A stretch of DNA of 64,000 bases from Arthrobacter sp. ATA002 (GTDB lineage Bacteria > Actinomycetota > Actinomycetes > Actinomycetales > Micrococcaceae): contig NZ_CP114015.1 of NCBI RefSeq assembly GCF_026898095.1, forward strand, positions 3,100,001 through 3,164,000, in the 5' to 3' direction. The notes beneath the pieces are model-generated. The model saw only the letters and a program-made list of their open reading frames with translations. It had not been told where the DNA came from and did not search any database. The stretch's first letter is position 1. Every line of letters begins with the position of its first letter. Below are positions 20,595 to 31,318 of this stretch, piece by piece. Made by a program: the position numbers and the translations under genes.

Positions 20595-21356
20595 TCAGGA
20601 TCCGAAGCGGCGCTGCCGGCTGCCGTAATCGCGCAGGGCACGCAGGAAGTCCACGCGGCGGAAGTCGGGCCAGAGCGCTTCACAGAAGTAAAACTCGCTG
20701 TACGCGCTTTGCCACATCAGGAAACCGGAGAGCCGCTGCTCACCGGAAGTGCGGATTACCAGCTCCGGGTCCGGCTGGCCGCGCGTGTACAGGTACTCGG
20801 AAATCTGTGTGTCACACAGCTCTTCGGTGATCTCCGGGATGGATTTGCCGTGCGCGGCGGCGTCGTTCAGGAGTTCCTTGACGGCGTCGACGATCTCCCG
20901 CCTGCCGCCGTAGCCGATGGCCACATTCACGTGCAGTCCGTTGGCATTGCCGGTGGAGGTGCCCAGTGCGCTGAGCTTGCCGGCTAGGTTGGGCGGCAAG
21001 ATGTCCAGGGCGCCGACGGCGTTGACCCGGATGTCGCCCTTTTCGCCGAGCCGGTCCAGGGTGTTGCCAATGATGTCCAGCAACGGATCCAGCTCGTCTG
21101 CGTCCCGGTTCAGGTTGTCGGTCGAGAGCATGTACAGCGTGACCCGCCGCACACCGAGTTCCTGGCACCAGCCCAGGAACTCCAGGATCTTGTCCGCGCC
21201 GGCCTGGTGCCCGTCGCTGGTGGGCGCGCCGGCCAGTTTCGCCCAGCGGCGGTTCCCGTCCACCATGACGCCGATGTGCCCGGGGATGCGGTCTCGGGCC
21301 AGGCTGCGGCGCAGCCTGCGCTCGTAGTAGGCATACACAACGCCCGGAAACCTCAT
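20595..21356 (-). CDS. uppS: Isoprenyl transferase (undecaprenyl diphosphate synthase type)
   Basis: cis-Prenyltransferase that makes the polyprenyl diphosphate lipid carrier for peptidoglycan and other wall polymers. 253 residues from ATG 21356. Motifs: HIGVMVDGNRRWAK (catalytic Asp), YMLSTDNLNRDADEL, and near the C-terminus ELVIRTSGEQRLSGF and WQSAYSEFYF. Actinobacteria often have a second cis-prenyltransferase making a shorter product, so the chain length is not certain. Upstream in-frame GTG at 21368 is an alternative start. Confidence 0.93.
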   Translation of the reverse strand: MRFPGVVYAYYERRLRRSLARDRIPGHIGVMVDGNRRWAKLAGAPTSDGHQAGADKILEFLGWCQELGVRRVTLYMLSTDNLNRDADELDPLLDIIGNTLDRLGEKGDIRVNAVGALDILPPNLAGKLSALGTSTGNANGLHVNVAIGYGGRREIVDAVKELLNDAAAHGKSIPEITEELCDTQISEYLYTRGQPDPELVIRTSGEQRLSGFLMWQSAYSEFYFCEALWPDFRRVDFLRALRDYGSRQRRFGS

Positions 21357-21476
21357 GCGGAGCCGCACCTGCCTTGTCCTGTGTACTGAAGAACGTCTCC
21401 GCGGGCGGGAGGCGCACTAAAAAGTGTATTCCCAAAAAGCGGCCCGTACTTCCCGGCCGTGCCGGTGCGGCGGAAA

Positions 21477-21504
21477 CGGTAAGTTACCGAACAGTAACTT
21501 ACCG
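21477..21504. promoter_or_regulatory. 11-bp perfect inverted repeat upstream of hemolysin III gene
   Basis: CGGTAAGTTAC (21477-21487) and GTAACTTACCG (21494-21504) are perfect complements with a 6-nt spacer, ending 22 bp before the ATG at 21527. The length and symmetry are typical of TetR-class operators. No cognate regulator is adjacent. Confidence 0.65.
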
Positions 21505-21526
21505 GAACGTAGTCTAGGATTTTCCC

Positions 21527-22265
21527 ATGGCATCTTCATCGTCCTCAGCTCCCCCGAGCGCGATCCCAGCTCCCGCAGCACGCCCGGTCCGGTGGAATCC
21601 GCCGTCGAGCAGGTAGCTGACATCCTGGACATCAAACCGAGGATGCGCGGCTGGCTGCATGCCGGCGCCACGCCGTTTGCCCTTGCCGCCGGAATCGTCC
21701 TGGTCGTCCTGGCTCCCACGACCGGCACCCGAATCGCGTCCGCCGTCTACGCGTTCACGGGAGTACTGCTTTTCGGCGTTTCCGCGGTGTACCACCGCGG
21801 AAACTGGTCCCCAAAGGTCAAGACGGTCCTCAAGCGGCTGGACCACACCAACATCATGCTGGTGATTGCCGGCTCCTACACCCCCTTGCCTGGTCGCTGT
21901 TGCCGCCGGACAAGGCCAGGGTCCTGCTCTGGTTCATTTGGGGCGGTGCGGTTGCCGGCGTCCTTTTCCGGCTTCTGTGGCTGCACGCCCCCCGCTGGCT
22001 CTATACGCCCGTCTACATTGCGCTGGGCCTGGCCGCCCTGGTCTACATTCCGGACTTCTTCAGCATCAATCCGACCGCGGCCGTCCTCGTCTGCCTGGGC
22101 GGGGCTCTGTACATTGCCGGTGCCGTGATCTATGCCCTGAAGAAGCCAAACCCGTCCCTGGCCTGGTTTGGCTTTCACGAGATTTTCCACGCCTTCACGC
22201 TGGCGGGCTTCGCCTGCCACTACGTTGCCATTCTGCTGGCGGTGCTCTCGGCCGGAACCTCCTAG
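21527..22265 (+). CDS. Hemolysin III (PAQR-like) family membrane protein (two frame breaks)
   Basis: Seven-helix membrane protein of the bacterial YqfA/HlyIII branch of the PAQR superfamily; cytolytic activity should not be assumed. ATG 21527 gives MASSSSSAPPSAIPAP; losing one base near 21588 then leads into VESAVEQVADILDIKPRMRG. A second break near 21888 leads into PPDKARVLLWFIWGGAVAG. Conserved features: SAVYHRGNW (helix 2), RLDHTNIMLVIAGSYTPL, and the C-terminal HEIFHAFTLAGFACHYVA with metal-binding His residues. Without the first correction GTG 21592 would be the start. Restored length is about 246 residues. Confidence 0.87.
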
Positions 22266-22282
22266 GCGCCCCGGCGCTGGGC

Positions 22283-24483
<2,201 letters not shown>

Positions 24484-24492
24484 GACGCGCTC

Positions 24493-24870
24493 CTAGCGCC
24501 CGGTGCCGGGGTGTCCGGCGTCGTTCCCGGCCGGTGCCGGGGCGGGAGCTGCCGGGGCGGCGTCGTTCCCCGCAGCTTGTGCCGGCGCGGCGGAACTGCC
24601 GGCGGCGGAATCCCTGGCGGCGAGGTCCTCCGTGCTGGGAATGAACACGTCGCTCCCCACCCCGGTCAGCGCCTGTTCACGGTAGCGGACCCGGCGGATG
24701 CGCTTGACCATGTCGCGAATGAGCAGCACGATCATCACCACCAGGAAGAAGGTGGCGAGGAACCCCAGCAACCCGGGGGTTACATCCTCGATTCTGAGGC
24801 CGGATTTCAACTCGCCGTCATCGGGGCCGCCGGGGTTCACGAGCTGGGGCAGGCTGTACAGGAAGTTCAC
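24493..24870 (-). CDS. Single-pass membrane protein, unknown function
   Basis: 125 residues. A short exported-looking start (MNFLYSLPQLVNPGGPDDGE) precedes one strong transmembrane helix (GFLATFFLVVMIVLLIRDM, about residues 35-54) and a basic stop-transfer RIRRVRYRE. The C-terminal 50 residues are low-complexity Ala/Pro/Gly. It sits 9 bp upstream of the YyaL-type gene and between it and mca on the same strand, so co-transcription is likely. Not recognised as a named family. Confidence 0.7.
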   Translation of the reverse strand: MNFLYSLPQLVNPGGPDDGELKSGLRIEDVTPGLLGFLATFFLVVMIVLLIRDMVKRIRRVRYREQALTGVGSDVFIPSTEDLAARDSAAGSSAAPAQAAGNDAAPAAPAPAPAGNDAGHPGTGR

Positions 24871-24918
24871 TAGGGTTCTCTCTCTTGGAAGCAGGCGGCT
24901 TTACGCCGTCCCTGCCCT

Positions 24919-25836
24919 CTATCGTATGCCAGCAAACAGGTCGGTTTCAGGGAGCTCCGTCTGAACCCGTGACATGATCAGCGAATAGTCTTCCCACGGC
25001 CAGATTTTCCGCTGCGTGTCAGCGTCGACGGCGAAAAAGAAGCCGTCCGGATCGACCTGGGTGCGGTGGCTTTTCAGTGCCCGGTCCCGTGCCTCGAAGA
25101 AATCCCCGCACTCGATTTGCGTGGTGGTCGGATGGGTTGGCGCCGGCGGCTGGTGGCCCTCCGTGTCCGCCTCCTGCCATGCGGCGATGCGCTCGGCGTA
25201 GGGCGACGCCACGCCGGCGTCCACAAGTGCGTGGTGCAGGGCAGTGAACCGCTCCGGGTTGAATGCCCGGTCGTAGTAGAGCTTCTGCGGCTCCCAGGCG
25301 GCGCCGGTGCCGGGGTACTGTTCCGGGTCTCCGGCGGCGTTGAACGCCTCCACGGCCACCTTGTGGGCCATGATGTGGTCCGGATGCGGATATCCGCCGT
25401 TTTCGTCATAGCTGACAATGACGTGCGGGCGGAACTCGCGCACCAGCTTCACCAGCGGCGCTGCGGCCACTTCCAGCGGTTCAAGGGCAAAGCATCCGGA
25501 CGGCAAATCCGGCAGCGGATCGCCCTCAGGCAGCCCGGAGTCCATGAAGCCGAGCCAGCGGTGCCGCACTCCCAGCTCGCGCTGTGCGTTGGCCATCTCA
25601 CGGCGCCGCAGACCCGCGAGATCCCGCTTCGCAGCGGCATTGGCTTCCATCGAAGGATTCAACACGCTTCCGCGCTCACCCCCGGTGCAGGTGGCAACCA
25701 TCACCTCGACGCCCTGTGCCGCGTAGAAGGCCATCATCGCTGCGCCCTTGCTGGCCTCGTCGTCAGGGTGTGCGTGGACGGCGAGCAGCCGCAGCGGGGC
25801 CTGGCGGCTGGAAATTTCGTTTGGCGCGGTCGACAC
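24919..25836 (-). CDS. mca: Mycothiol S-conjugate amidase
   Basis: Zinc amidase that cleaves mycothiol conjugates to release mercapturic acids for export, part of actinobacterial thiol detoxification. The PIG-L fold metal site is visible as LLAVHAHPDDEASKG and, later, YPHPDHIMAH; TCTGGERGSVLNP is also characteristic. About 305 residues. GTG 25836 is preferred because AGGAG lies 6 nt upstream; a TTG two codons earlier is the alternative. Length and the C-terminal half fit Mca better than the shorter MshB deacetylase. Divergent from the DUF4307 gene. Confidence 0.9.
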   Translation of the reverse strand: MSTAPNEISSRQAPLRLLAVHAHPDDEASKGAAMMAFYAAQGVEVMVATCTGGERGSVLNPSMEANAAAKRDLAGLRRREMANAQRELGVRHRWLGFMDSGLPEGDPLPDLPSGCFALEPLEVAAAPLVKLVREFRPHVIVSYDENGGYPHPDHIMAHKVAVEAFNAAGDPEQYPGTGAAWEPQKLYYDRAFNPERFTALHHALVDAGVASPYAERIAAWQEADTEGHQPPAPTHPTTTQIECGDFFEARDRALKSHRTQVDPDGFFFAVDADTQRKIWPWEDYSLIMSRVQTELPETDLFAGIR

Positions 25837-25895
25837 GGGCAACTCCTGATGGGTCGGCGGATTCTTGGACGGTCAAACTCGGATAAAATGAAGAA

Positions 25896-26357
25896 GTGAG
25901 CACTGAGGAAGGTCCTGTTAAGCAGCCAGCCCCCGAGCAGACCCCGGATGGTTTTACGTCCGCAACAAGATTAGCCAATCGATACGGCACCCCCAAGCCG
26001 GGCCTGTCCCGCCGGAGCAAGATCATCATGGGCAGCGCCGCGGTGCTGGTCGGCTGCGCCGGAGCGGCGTGGATCGCCGCTCCCTCGCCCGAGGGTGAAG
26101 TGACTTTCAAGGATGTCGGCTTCACCATCCCCGATGCCGGTCAGGCCACTGTCGACTTTCAGCTCACCAAGGATACGGACGCCACGGTGACCTGTGCGGT
26201 GCAGGTCCTGAACGATTCCTACGCCGTGGTCGGCTGGAAGCAGGTCACCGTCGGACCGGCCGAGGAAGCGACCACCGGCCAGCGCGTGATGCTCCGCACC
26301 GATTCCCTCGGCGTGACCGGCGGAGTCAATGCCTGCTGGCTGGCAGACGAAAGCTGA
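25896..26357 (+). CDS. DUF4307 family membrane protein
   Basis: 153 residues from GTG 25896. A polar start containing LANRYGTPKPGLSRRSK is followed by a membrane helix (MGSAAVLVGCAGAAWIAA, about residues 45-63) and an exported beta-rich domain (FTIPDAGQATVDFQLTKDTD, CAVQVLNDSYAVVGWK). DUF4307 proteins are regularly found between mca and greA in actinobacteria, exactly as here. Function unknown. A Cys pair (in TCAVQ and NACWL) could form a disulfide outside the cell. Confidence 0.85.
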   Translation: MSTEEGPVKQPAPEQTPDGFTSATRLANRYGTPKPGLSRRSKIIMGSAAVLVGCAGAAWIAAPSPEGEVTFKDVGFTIPDAGQATVDFQLTKDTDATVTCAVQVLNDSYAVVGWKQVTVGPAEEATTGQRVMLRTDSLGVTGGVNACWLADES

Positions 26358-26441
26358 CACCGGCGCCGGCTTTCGCCGCTTCCCGGGCCGGGTGCGTGGC
26401 CCGTGGCCCCGGGCCCGCGGATGATCTGTCCGCCCGGGTTC

Positions 26442-26470
26442 TTGGGTAAACGGGCTTGGCGAACTAGTAT
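26442..26470 (+). promoter_or_regulatory. Candidate greA promoter
   Basis: A -35-like TTGGGT (26442-26447) and -10-like TAGTAT (26465-26470) are separated by 17 bp in the 279-bp gap before greA. The predicted leader would be about 160 nt. I see no clear riboswitch or other conserved element in the remainder of the gap. Confidence 0.5.
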
Positions 26471-26636
26471 GGAGCCTACGTTATGCCCCGCCCAGGTGAT
26501 CAGCATTGCAAGATCAGCACTGCAACCGGTCACCGCCCGGCGGGGTCTTTGCTTGTCAGGCCGTTCCGGCCCGCAGAGCAAATTCAGCCTGCCGAACCAG
26601 TCCATTTGGTTCGGTCGTCATTAAAAGGAGAGACCC

Positions 26637-27128
26637 GTGTCCACCAACAGCGCACCTGCCGCTTGGCTCACTCAGGAGTCTTACGACCGCCTGAAGGCAG
26701 AACTGGATCATCTGTCCGGTCCCGGCCGTACGGAAATCGTGGCCCGCATTGAGCAGGCCCGGTCCGAGGGTGATTTGAAGGAGAACGGCGGGTATCACGC
26801 AGCCAAGGAGGAGCAGGGCAAGGCCGAGGCGCGCATCCGCCAACTGACCCACCTGCTGCAGACCGCCCATGTGGGCGAGGCCCCGGCGGACGACGGCGTA
26901 GTGGAGCCCGGCATGCTGGTCGAAGCTCTGATTGCCGGCGACCCCGAGACATTCCTGCTCGGAAGCCGCGAGATTGCCGGCGACTCGGACATCGACGTCT
27001 ACAGCGAGAAGTCTCCTCTCGGCGCTGCTATCCAGGGCATGAAGGCCGGCGACACAGCCGCTTACACGGCCCCGAACGGCAAGAGCATTTCGGTGGAGAT
27101 CATTTCCGCCAAGCCGTACGCAGGCTGA
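26637..27128 (+). CDS. greA: Transcription elongation factor GreA
   Basis: Inserts into the RNA polymerase secondary channel and stimulates cleavage of backtracked RNA. 163 residues from GTG 26637 with AAAGGAGAG upstream. The N-terminal coiled coil spans about residues 10-80, with the acidic tip GDLKENGGYHAAKEEQG. The C-terminal FKBP-like domain holds SEKSPLGAAIQGMKAGDTAAY. Length is typical of actinobacterial GreA. A strong terminator follows. Confidence 0.95.
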   Translation: MSTNSAPAAWLTQESYDRLKAELDHLSGPGRTEIVARIEQARSEGDLKENGGYHAAKEEQGKAEARIRQLTHLLQTAHVGEAPADDGVVEPGMLVEALIAGDPETFLLGSREIAGDSDIDVYSEKSPLGAAIQGMKAGDTAAYTAPNGKSISVEIISAKPYAG

Positions 27129-27186
27129 TCACCGCGCATCCGCCGTGCGCGGATCGTTCCGTTTTTCAGCTTCATGACGTCGTGCG

Positions 27187-27789
27187 TCACAGCGGGCCTT
27201 CCCACCGGGAGGGCCCGCTTTTGCTTGTGCGCCGGCTTGGGTTCCGCCGGCTGAGCAGCACCGCCGCCAGCACTCCCCCGGCAGCTCCGAAGAGGTGCGC
27301 CTGCCAGGAAACCCCGATCGAGACGGGCAGCACACCCCACAGCAGGGAGCCGTACACGAGGAACAGGGCGCCGCCAAGCAGCAGCTGGACGATATCCCGG
27401 TTATAGATGCCGCGGACCATCAGATAGGCAAAAAGACCGAAAACGACGCCGGAAATCCCCACTGTGAGGCCGCCGCCAAAGAGCCATACTCCGAGGCCCG
27501 AGGCCAGCCACGAGGCCGCCAGCACCACCAGGTAGCGCCGTATTCCCTCCAGCAGGGTCAGGAACGAGAACAGCACGAGCGGCAGCGTGTTTCCCAGCAA
27601 ATGGTTAATGCCCGCATGCAGCAGCGGGCCGAAGAGGATGCCGTCCAGCCCGTCCACCCGCCGCGGCAGGATGCCCAGCTCGCGCAGCGCGGCCGGGCCG
27701 GCGAACATCGAGAGGAAATAGCACACCCAGATCAGGGCGGCCAGGCCGAGCGAAACGTACAGGGCCGTCCGGGCCCGCTTGGCAAGCAC
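27187..27789 (-). CDS. Rhomboid family intramembrane serine protease
   Basis: About six transmembrane helices in 200 residues. Family motifs: GPLLHAGINHLLGNTLPLV (helix 2 His-Asn region), catalytic Ser in GISGVVFGLFAYLM, and catalytic His in SWQAHLFGAAGG. The start lies 3 bp after the ilvA stop, so the gene is the last of the ilvA transcript. Its final codons cover the greA terminator hairpin, giving the tail SGPSRWEGPL; either that tail is real or the gene end has drifted into the terminator. Confidence 0.85.
   Translation of the reverse strand: MLAKRARTALYVSLGLAALIWVCYFLSMFAGPAALRELGILPRRVDGLDGILFGPLLHAGINHLLGNTLPLVLFSFLTLLEGIRRYLVVLAASWLASGLGVWLFGGGLTVGISGVVFGLFAYLMVRGIYNRDIVQLLLGGALFLVYGSLLWGVLPVSIGVSWQAHLFGAAGGVLAAVLLSRRNPSRRTSKSGPSRWEGPL
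27192..27222 (+). terminator. Terminator of greA
   Basis: A 12-bp stem with one G-U pair (GCGGGCCTTCCC with GGGAGGGCCCGC), a 3-nt loop and a TTTT run, 63 bp after the greA stop. It lies inside the 3' end of the convergent rhomboid gene. Confidence 0.85.
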
Positions 27790-27792
27790 GGC

Positions 27793-29034
27793 CTATCCGT
27801 GCAGCACGATGGGCTGGAATCCGGAAGCCCGAAGGTTGTTCAAAACGTGTTCACAGTGTTCGTGCCCCTTGGTTTCCATGTTGATGGTGATCGCCACGTC
27901 GCCCATGCTGATCGATCCTCCGACGCGCGTGTGATCGACGCCGGTGACGTTGGCATCCGACTCGGCAATGATCCGGGAGATGGTGGCCAGGGACCCCGGG
28001 CGGTCGTCCAGCAGGATGCGCACCACCAGGTAGCGGCCGGCGGCAGCGAGGCCGCGCTGGATGACTTTCAGCATGAGCATGGGGTCGATGTTGCCGCCGG
28101 AGAGGACGACGGCGGTGGTGCCCGGATTCTCGATCTTGCCGTCCATCAGCGCCGCCACCCCTACCGCGCCGGCCGGTTCGACCACCATTTTGGACCGTTC
28201 CAGCAGGAAGATCAGGGCACGCGCCAGCGAGTCCTCGCTGACCGTGACGACGTCGTCCACCAGTTCCTTGATGATGGAGAACGGCAGCTGGCCCGGCCGG
28301 CCCACGGCGATGCCGTCCGCTATGGTGGACACCCTGGTCAGCGGCACCAGGGCATCAGCGGCGAGCGACGGCGGGTAGGCCGCGGCGTTTTCGGCCTGCA
28401 CCCCGATGATCCGCACTTCCCGGCCGAGTTCCTTGGCCCGCGCCTTGACCGCCACGGCGACGCCGGCCAGGAGCCCGCCGCCGCCCACGCCCATGAGGAC
28501 TGTGTCCAGCTGCGGGATCTGGTCCAGCAGTTCCAGGCCGATGGTCCCCTGCCCGGCCACCACGTCGACGTTGTCGAACGGATGCACGAACACGGCGCCC
28601 GTCTCGTTCGAATAGCGCTGGGCTTCGGCAAGGGCTTCGTCCACGTTGTGGCCGTGCAGCACAACCTCCGCTCCGTGGCCCTGCGTGGCGGTCAGTTTGG
28701 GCAGCGCCACTCCCAGGGGCATGAAGATCCGGGCCTTGATGCCCAGCCGGGCCGCCGCCACGGCCACGCCCTGCGCATGATTCCCGGCGGACGCCGCTAC
28801 GACTCCGCGGCCGCGTTCCGACGGGGAGAGCTTGGCCATCCGGACGTAGGCCCCGCGAACCTTGAAGGAGCCGGCCCGCTGCAGGTTTTCACACTTCAAG
28901 TACACGTTGGAGCCGGTCAGCCGGCCCAGGGCCCGCGACTGCTCAATGGGCGTCAGGGCAATCACGCCGTCCAACAGCTTGGCGGCTGCCTCAACGTCGT
29001 CGAGGGTCACTGGCAGTTGGGAAAGGTCGGTCAC
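27793..29034 (-). CDS. ilvA: Threonine ammonia-lyase
   Basis: PLP enzyme converting threonine to 2-oxobutanoate, the first step to isoleucine. 413 residues. The PLP lysine is in CENLQRAGSFKVRGAYVRM; the phosphate loop is GVGGGGLLAG; SAGNHAQGVA is also conserved. A C-terminal ACT-like regulatory domain (YLVVRILLDDRPGSLATISR) is present once, so length resembles the catabolic or single-ACT form; in actinobacteria this form often serves biosynthesis. It starts 2 bp after the AI-2E exporter gene and is followed by the rhomboid gene. Confidence 0.92.
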   Translation of the reverse strand: MTDLSQLPVTLDDVEAAAKLLDGVIALTPIEQSRALGRLTGSNVYLKCENLQRAGSFKVRGAYVRMAKLSPSERGRGVVAASAGNHAQGVAVAAARLGIKARIFMPLGVALPKLTATQGHGAEVVLHGHNVDEALAEAQRYSNETGAVFVHPFDNVDVVAGQGTIGLELLDQIPQLDTVLMGVGGGGLLAGVAVAVKARAKELGREVRIIGVQAENAAAYPPSLAADALVPLTRVSTIADGIAVGRPGQLPFSIIKELVDDVVTVSEDSLARALIFLLERSKMVVEPAGAVGVAALMDGKIENPGTTAVVLSGGNIDPMLMLKVIQRGLAAAGRYLVVRILLDDRPGSLATISRIIAESDANVTGVDHTRVGGSISMGDVAITINMETKGHEHCEHVLNNLRASGFQPIVLHG

Positions 29035-29036
29035 GG

Positions 29037-30261
29037 TTATTTCTCGTCTTCTGTGGTGTCGTCCAACGTGTTATCGGCTTCAGCTGCTGCAGGCGGCGCT
29101 CCTCCGGCGGCGGCGAAGACGGGGTCCCGGGCCAGGGCGGGGTCCCGCTCCCAGCCCCTCGAGGCGATGTACCGCACGACCGTGTTCAGGATAGCCAGCA
29201 GCGGAACGGAGAACAGGGCGCCTGGAATGCCGGCGGCCAGCGTTCCGCCCGTGACGGCCAGGATCACGGCCAGCGGATGCAGGGCCACTGCCCGGCCCAT
29301 GATGAGGGGCTGCAGGATGTGGGATTCCAGCTGCTGGACGAGGAGGACGATGCCCAGCATGATCAGGGCGTTCACCCAGCCGTTTGCCACGAGGGCAAGC
29401 AGCACGGCGACAAAACCGGTGACGACGGCTCCGATCAGCGGAACGAACGATCCCAGGAACACCAGGACCGCCAGTGGCAGGGCCAGGGGCACGCCGATAA
29501 TGGCGGTCTCCGGCTCCGATGCCGACGGCATCGATGAAGGCGACCAGCAGCTGTACCCTGACGTAGTTCACCATGGAGTCCCAGCCGTGGATGCCGGCGC
29601 CGTAGCCGCCCGGCCGGGCGCGGCGGGGCAGCAGTCCCGCGGTGAAGCGCCAAATCCGGCGCCCGTCCAGCAGGAAAAACACGAGGGCAAAAAGGGTCAG
29701 CAGGACCCCGGCGGCGAAGTGCCCGGCACCGGTGCCAACGGAGAGCGCCCCGGACAGGATATTGGCGGAATTCTCCTGCAGGGTGGTGGTGGCTTCCTGC
29801 AGCAGCGAGTCCATCTGGGTGGTGGTGATGTGCAGCGGACCATCCGCCAGCCACGTTTGGACCTGCTCCACCCCGGCGAGGGTTTCGTCCCAGAGGTCCC
29901 GGAATCCCATGGCCAGCTGGCGTCCCACCAGGGTCAGGGCGGCAACGATCACGCCCAGGAACGTCACGATCGTGACGGCAACCGCCAGTCCCCCGGGCAC
30001 CTTGTTCCGGCGCAGCCAGCTGGAAACGGGTGAAAGCAGTCCCGCCAGCAGGGCCGCGATCATCAGGGGGATGATCAGCAGCGAAAAATTGCGCAGCAGC
30101 CACACGATACCGGCGGCAACCACCAGCACGACGCCGAGCCGCCAGGCCCAGGCCGCGCTGACGCGCAGGGCGTACGGCACGTCGTCGTTCCCCCTGCCGG
30201 AACGGACAGCCGCAGCCTGCACCGCTTTGGGCGCGGCGATGCTGCGTGCGTGAGGTCTCAT
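29037..30261 (-). CDS. AI-2E family transporter (one frame break)
   Basis: Multi-helix membrane protein of the YdiK/TqsA type; substrates range from autoinducer-2 to unknown exports. The first part has AWRLGVVLVVAAGIVWLLRN and KVPGGLAVAVTIVTFLGV, and a long periplasmic loop. The frame changes near 29517, here with the sign of one extra base (GGAGACC for GGNACC). It continues PLALPLAVLVFLGSFVPLIG and VQQLESHILQPLIMGRAVAL, both strongly conserved in the family. Restored length is about 407 residues. ATG 30261 is chosen; an in-frame GTG at 30279 is possible. Tightly linked to ilvA. Confidence 0.87.
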
Positions 30262-30324
30262 GGGCTCATCTTTCCACACTCAACGGGTGCGCTTCCCACC
30301 TTTACGCCGTGGTTCGGACCGGCG

Positions 30325-31299
30325 TCAGCCGGTGTGTTCGGGCCGGATTCCCCATTCCGCGGTAAACCGGTCCCCGGGTTCCAGCCACCGCAGTCCCTCC
30401 CCGGAATTGAAGGCATTGGCAGGAGCCGTCATTGGTTCCAGAGCGACCGCACGGGAGCGCCCGGGAAACTGGTCGGTCACGAAGACCTGGACGTAACCGA
30501 ACTCGGGACTGCTCCAGAGCACGACGCCGTTTCCTTCCGGTGCCCGCAGGCGGTGCTGGAACGTGCCGGTTTCCGGGTCCGGGTGCAGGTCCGTGTAGGC
30601 GGCGTCCAAAGCCATCTTTCCGAGGCGGCGGCCGGCCCTCAGATCCCAGGGCCCGGCCGCCGGTTCGCTGCCCACGGGAATCATGCGCTCATCAGCGGTT
30701 AGCCGGGTGCTTCCGGCGACGGTGAGCGTGAGCTCTTCCGTTGGAACGGAGCCCACCCGAAGAAACGGATGCGCACCGAGCGCGAAGGGTGCCCGGTTCC
30801 CGCCCACATTGGTGAGGGTTTGCCGCACGCGGAGGCCGCCGTCGTCGTCCAGGCTGTAGGTGACTCCGTGGACGAGGTGAAACGGATACCCGTGCTGCGG
30901 GAAGATCTCGGCCGCCAGGGAAACCCGGCTGGCGGCCGGGCCGCTGCCGGCGGCCCCTGCCTCAGCCTGCCGGTATCCGGTGTTCCGCAGCAGACCGTGG
31001 CTGGCATTGCCGCGGGACGGTTCGGTGATGTCCAGCTGCTGCGTGCGCCCGTCGAGCGTCCATTTTCCGCCGGCCACGCGGTTGGGCCACGGCGCCAGCA
31101 GAATGCCGCAGGCCGAGGGCGGCAGCTCATCGTCCGGGTAGGTTTCCACGAACCCGGTCCCGTTTAGGGAGTAGCTCCGCAGGGCACCGGCCAGGGCGGC
31201 GATCTGCGCTTCCGCGGGGCCGCCGGGGGTGCTGCGGCTGATCCGGAACTGGGCGCCGGTGGCGGGGGCAGCCGGCGAGACCGGCCCGGATGTCGTCAT
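30325..31299 (-). CDS. Aldose 1-epimerase (galactose mutarotase-like)
   Basis: Catalyses interconversion of alpha and beta anomers of hexoses. 324 residues. Conserved pieces: LLAPWPNRVAGGKWTLDG, NASHGLLRNTGYRQAE with the catalytic His, GAHPFLRVGSVP with the second His, and a C-terminal YVQVFVTDQFPGRSRAVALE preceding EPMTAPANAFNSG, which carries the catalytic Glu. It lies 19 bp downstream of the GAF-ANTAR gene on the same strand, so the regulator and this enzyme may share a transcript. Some family members act on phosphorylated or non-galactose sugars. Confidence 0.88.
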   Translation of the reverse strand: MTTSGPVSPAAPATGAQFRISRSTPGGPAEAQIAALAGALRSYSLNGTGFVETYPDDELPPSACGILLAPWPNRVAGGKWTLDGRTQQLDITEPSRGNASHGLLRNTGYRQAEAGAAGSGPAASRVSLAAEIFPQHGYPFHLVHGVTYSLDDDGGLRVRQTLTNVGGNRAPFALGAHPFLRVGSVPTEELTLTVAGSTRLTADERMIPVGSEPAAGPWDLRAGRRLGKMALDAAYTDLHPDPETGTFQHRLRAPEGNGVVLWSSPEFGYVQVFVTDQFPGRSRAVALEPMTAPANAFNSGEGLRWLEPGDRFTAEWGIRPEHTG

Positions 31300-31318
31300 T
31301 GTTCCAGCCTACCGCCGC

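Noticed and set aside
27295..30033. Very long open frame (over 900 codons) on the plus strand opposite ilvA and the AI-2E gene
   Set aside because: Antisense to genes with clear motifs; the translation is His/Gln/Arg/Gly-rich without domains, as expected from third-position GC bias.
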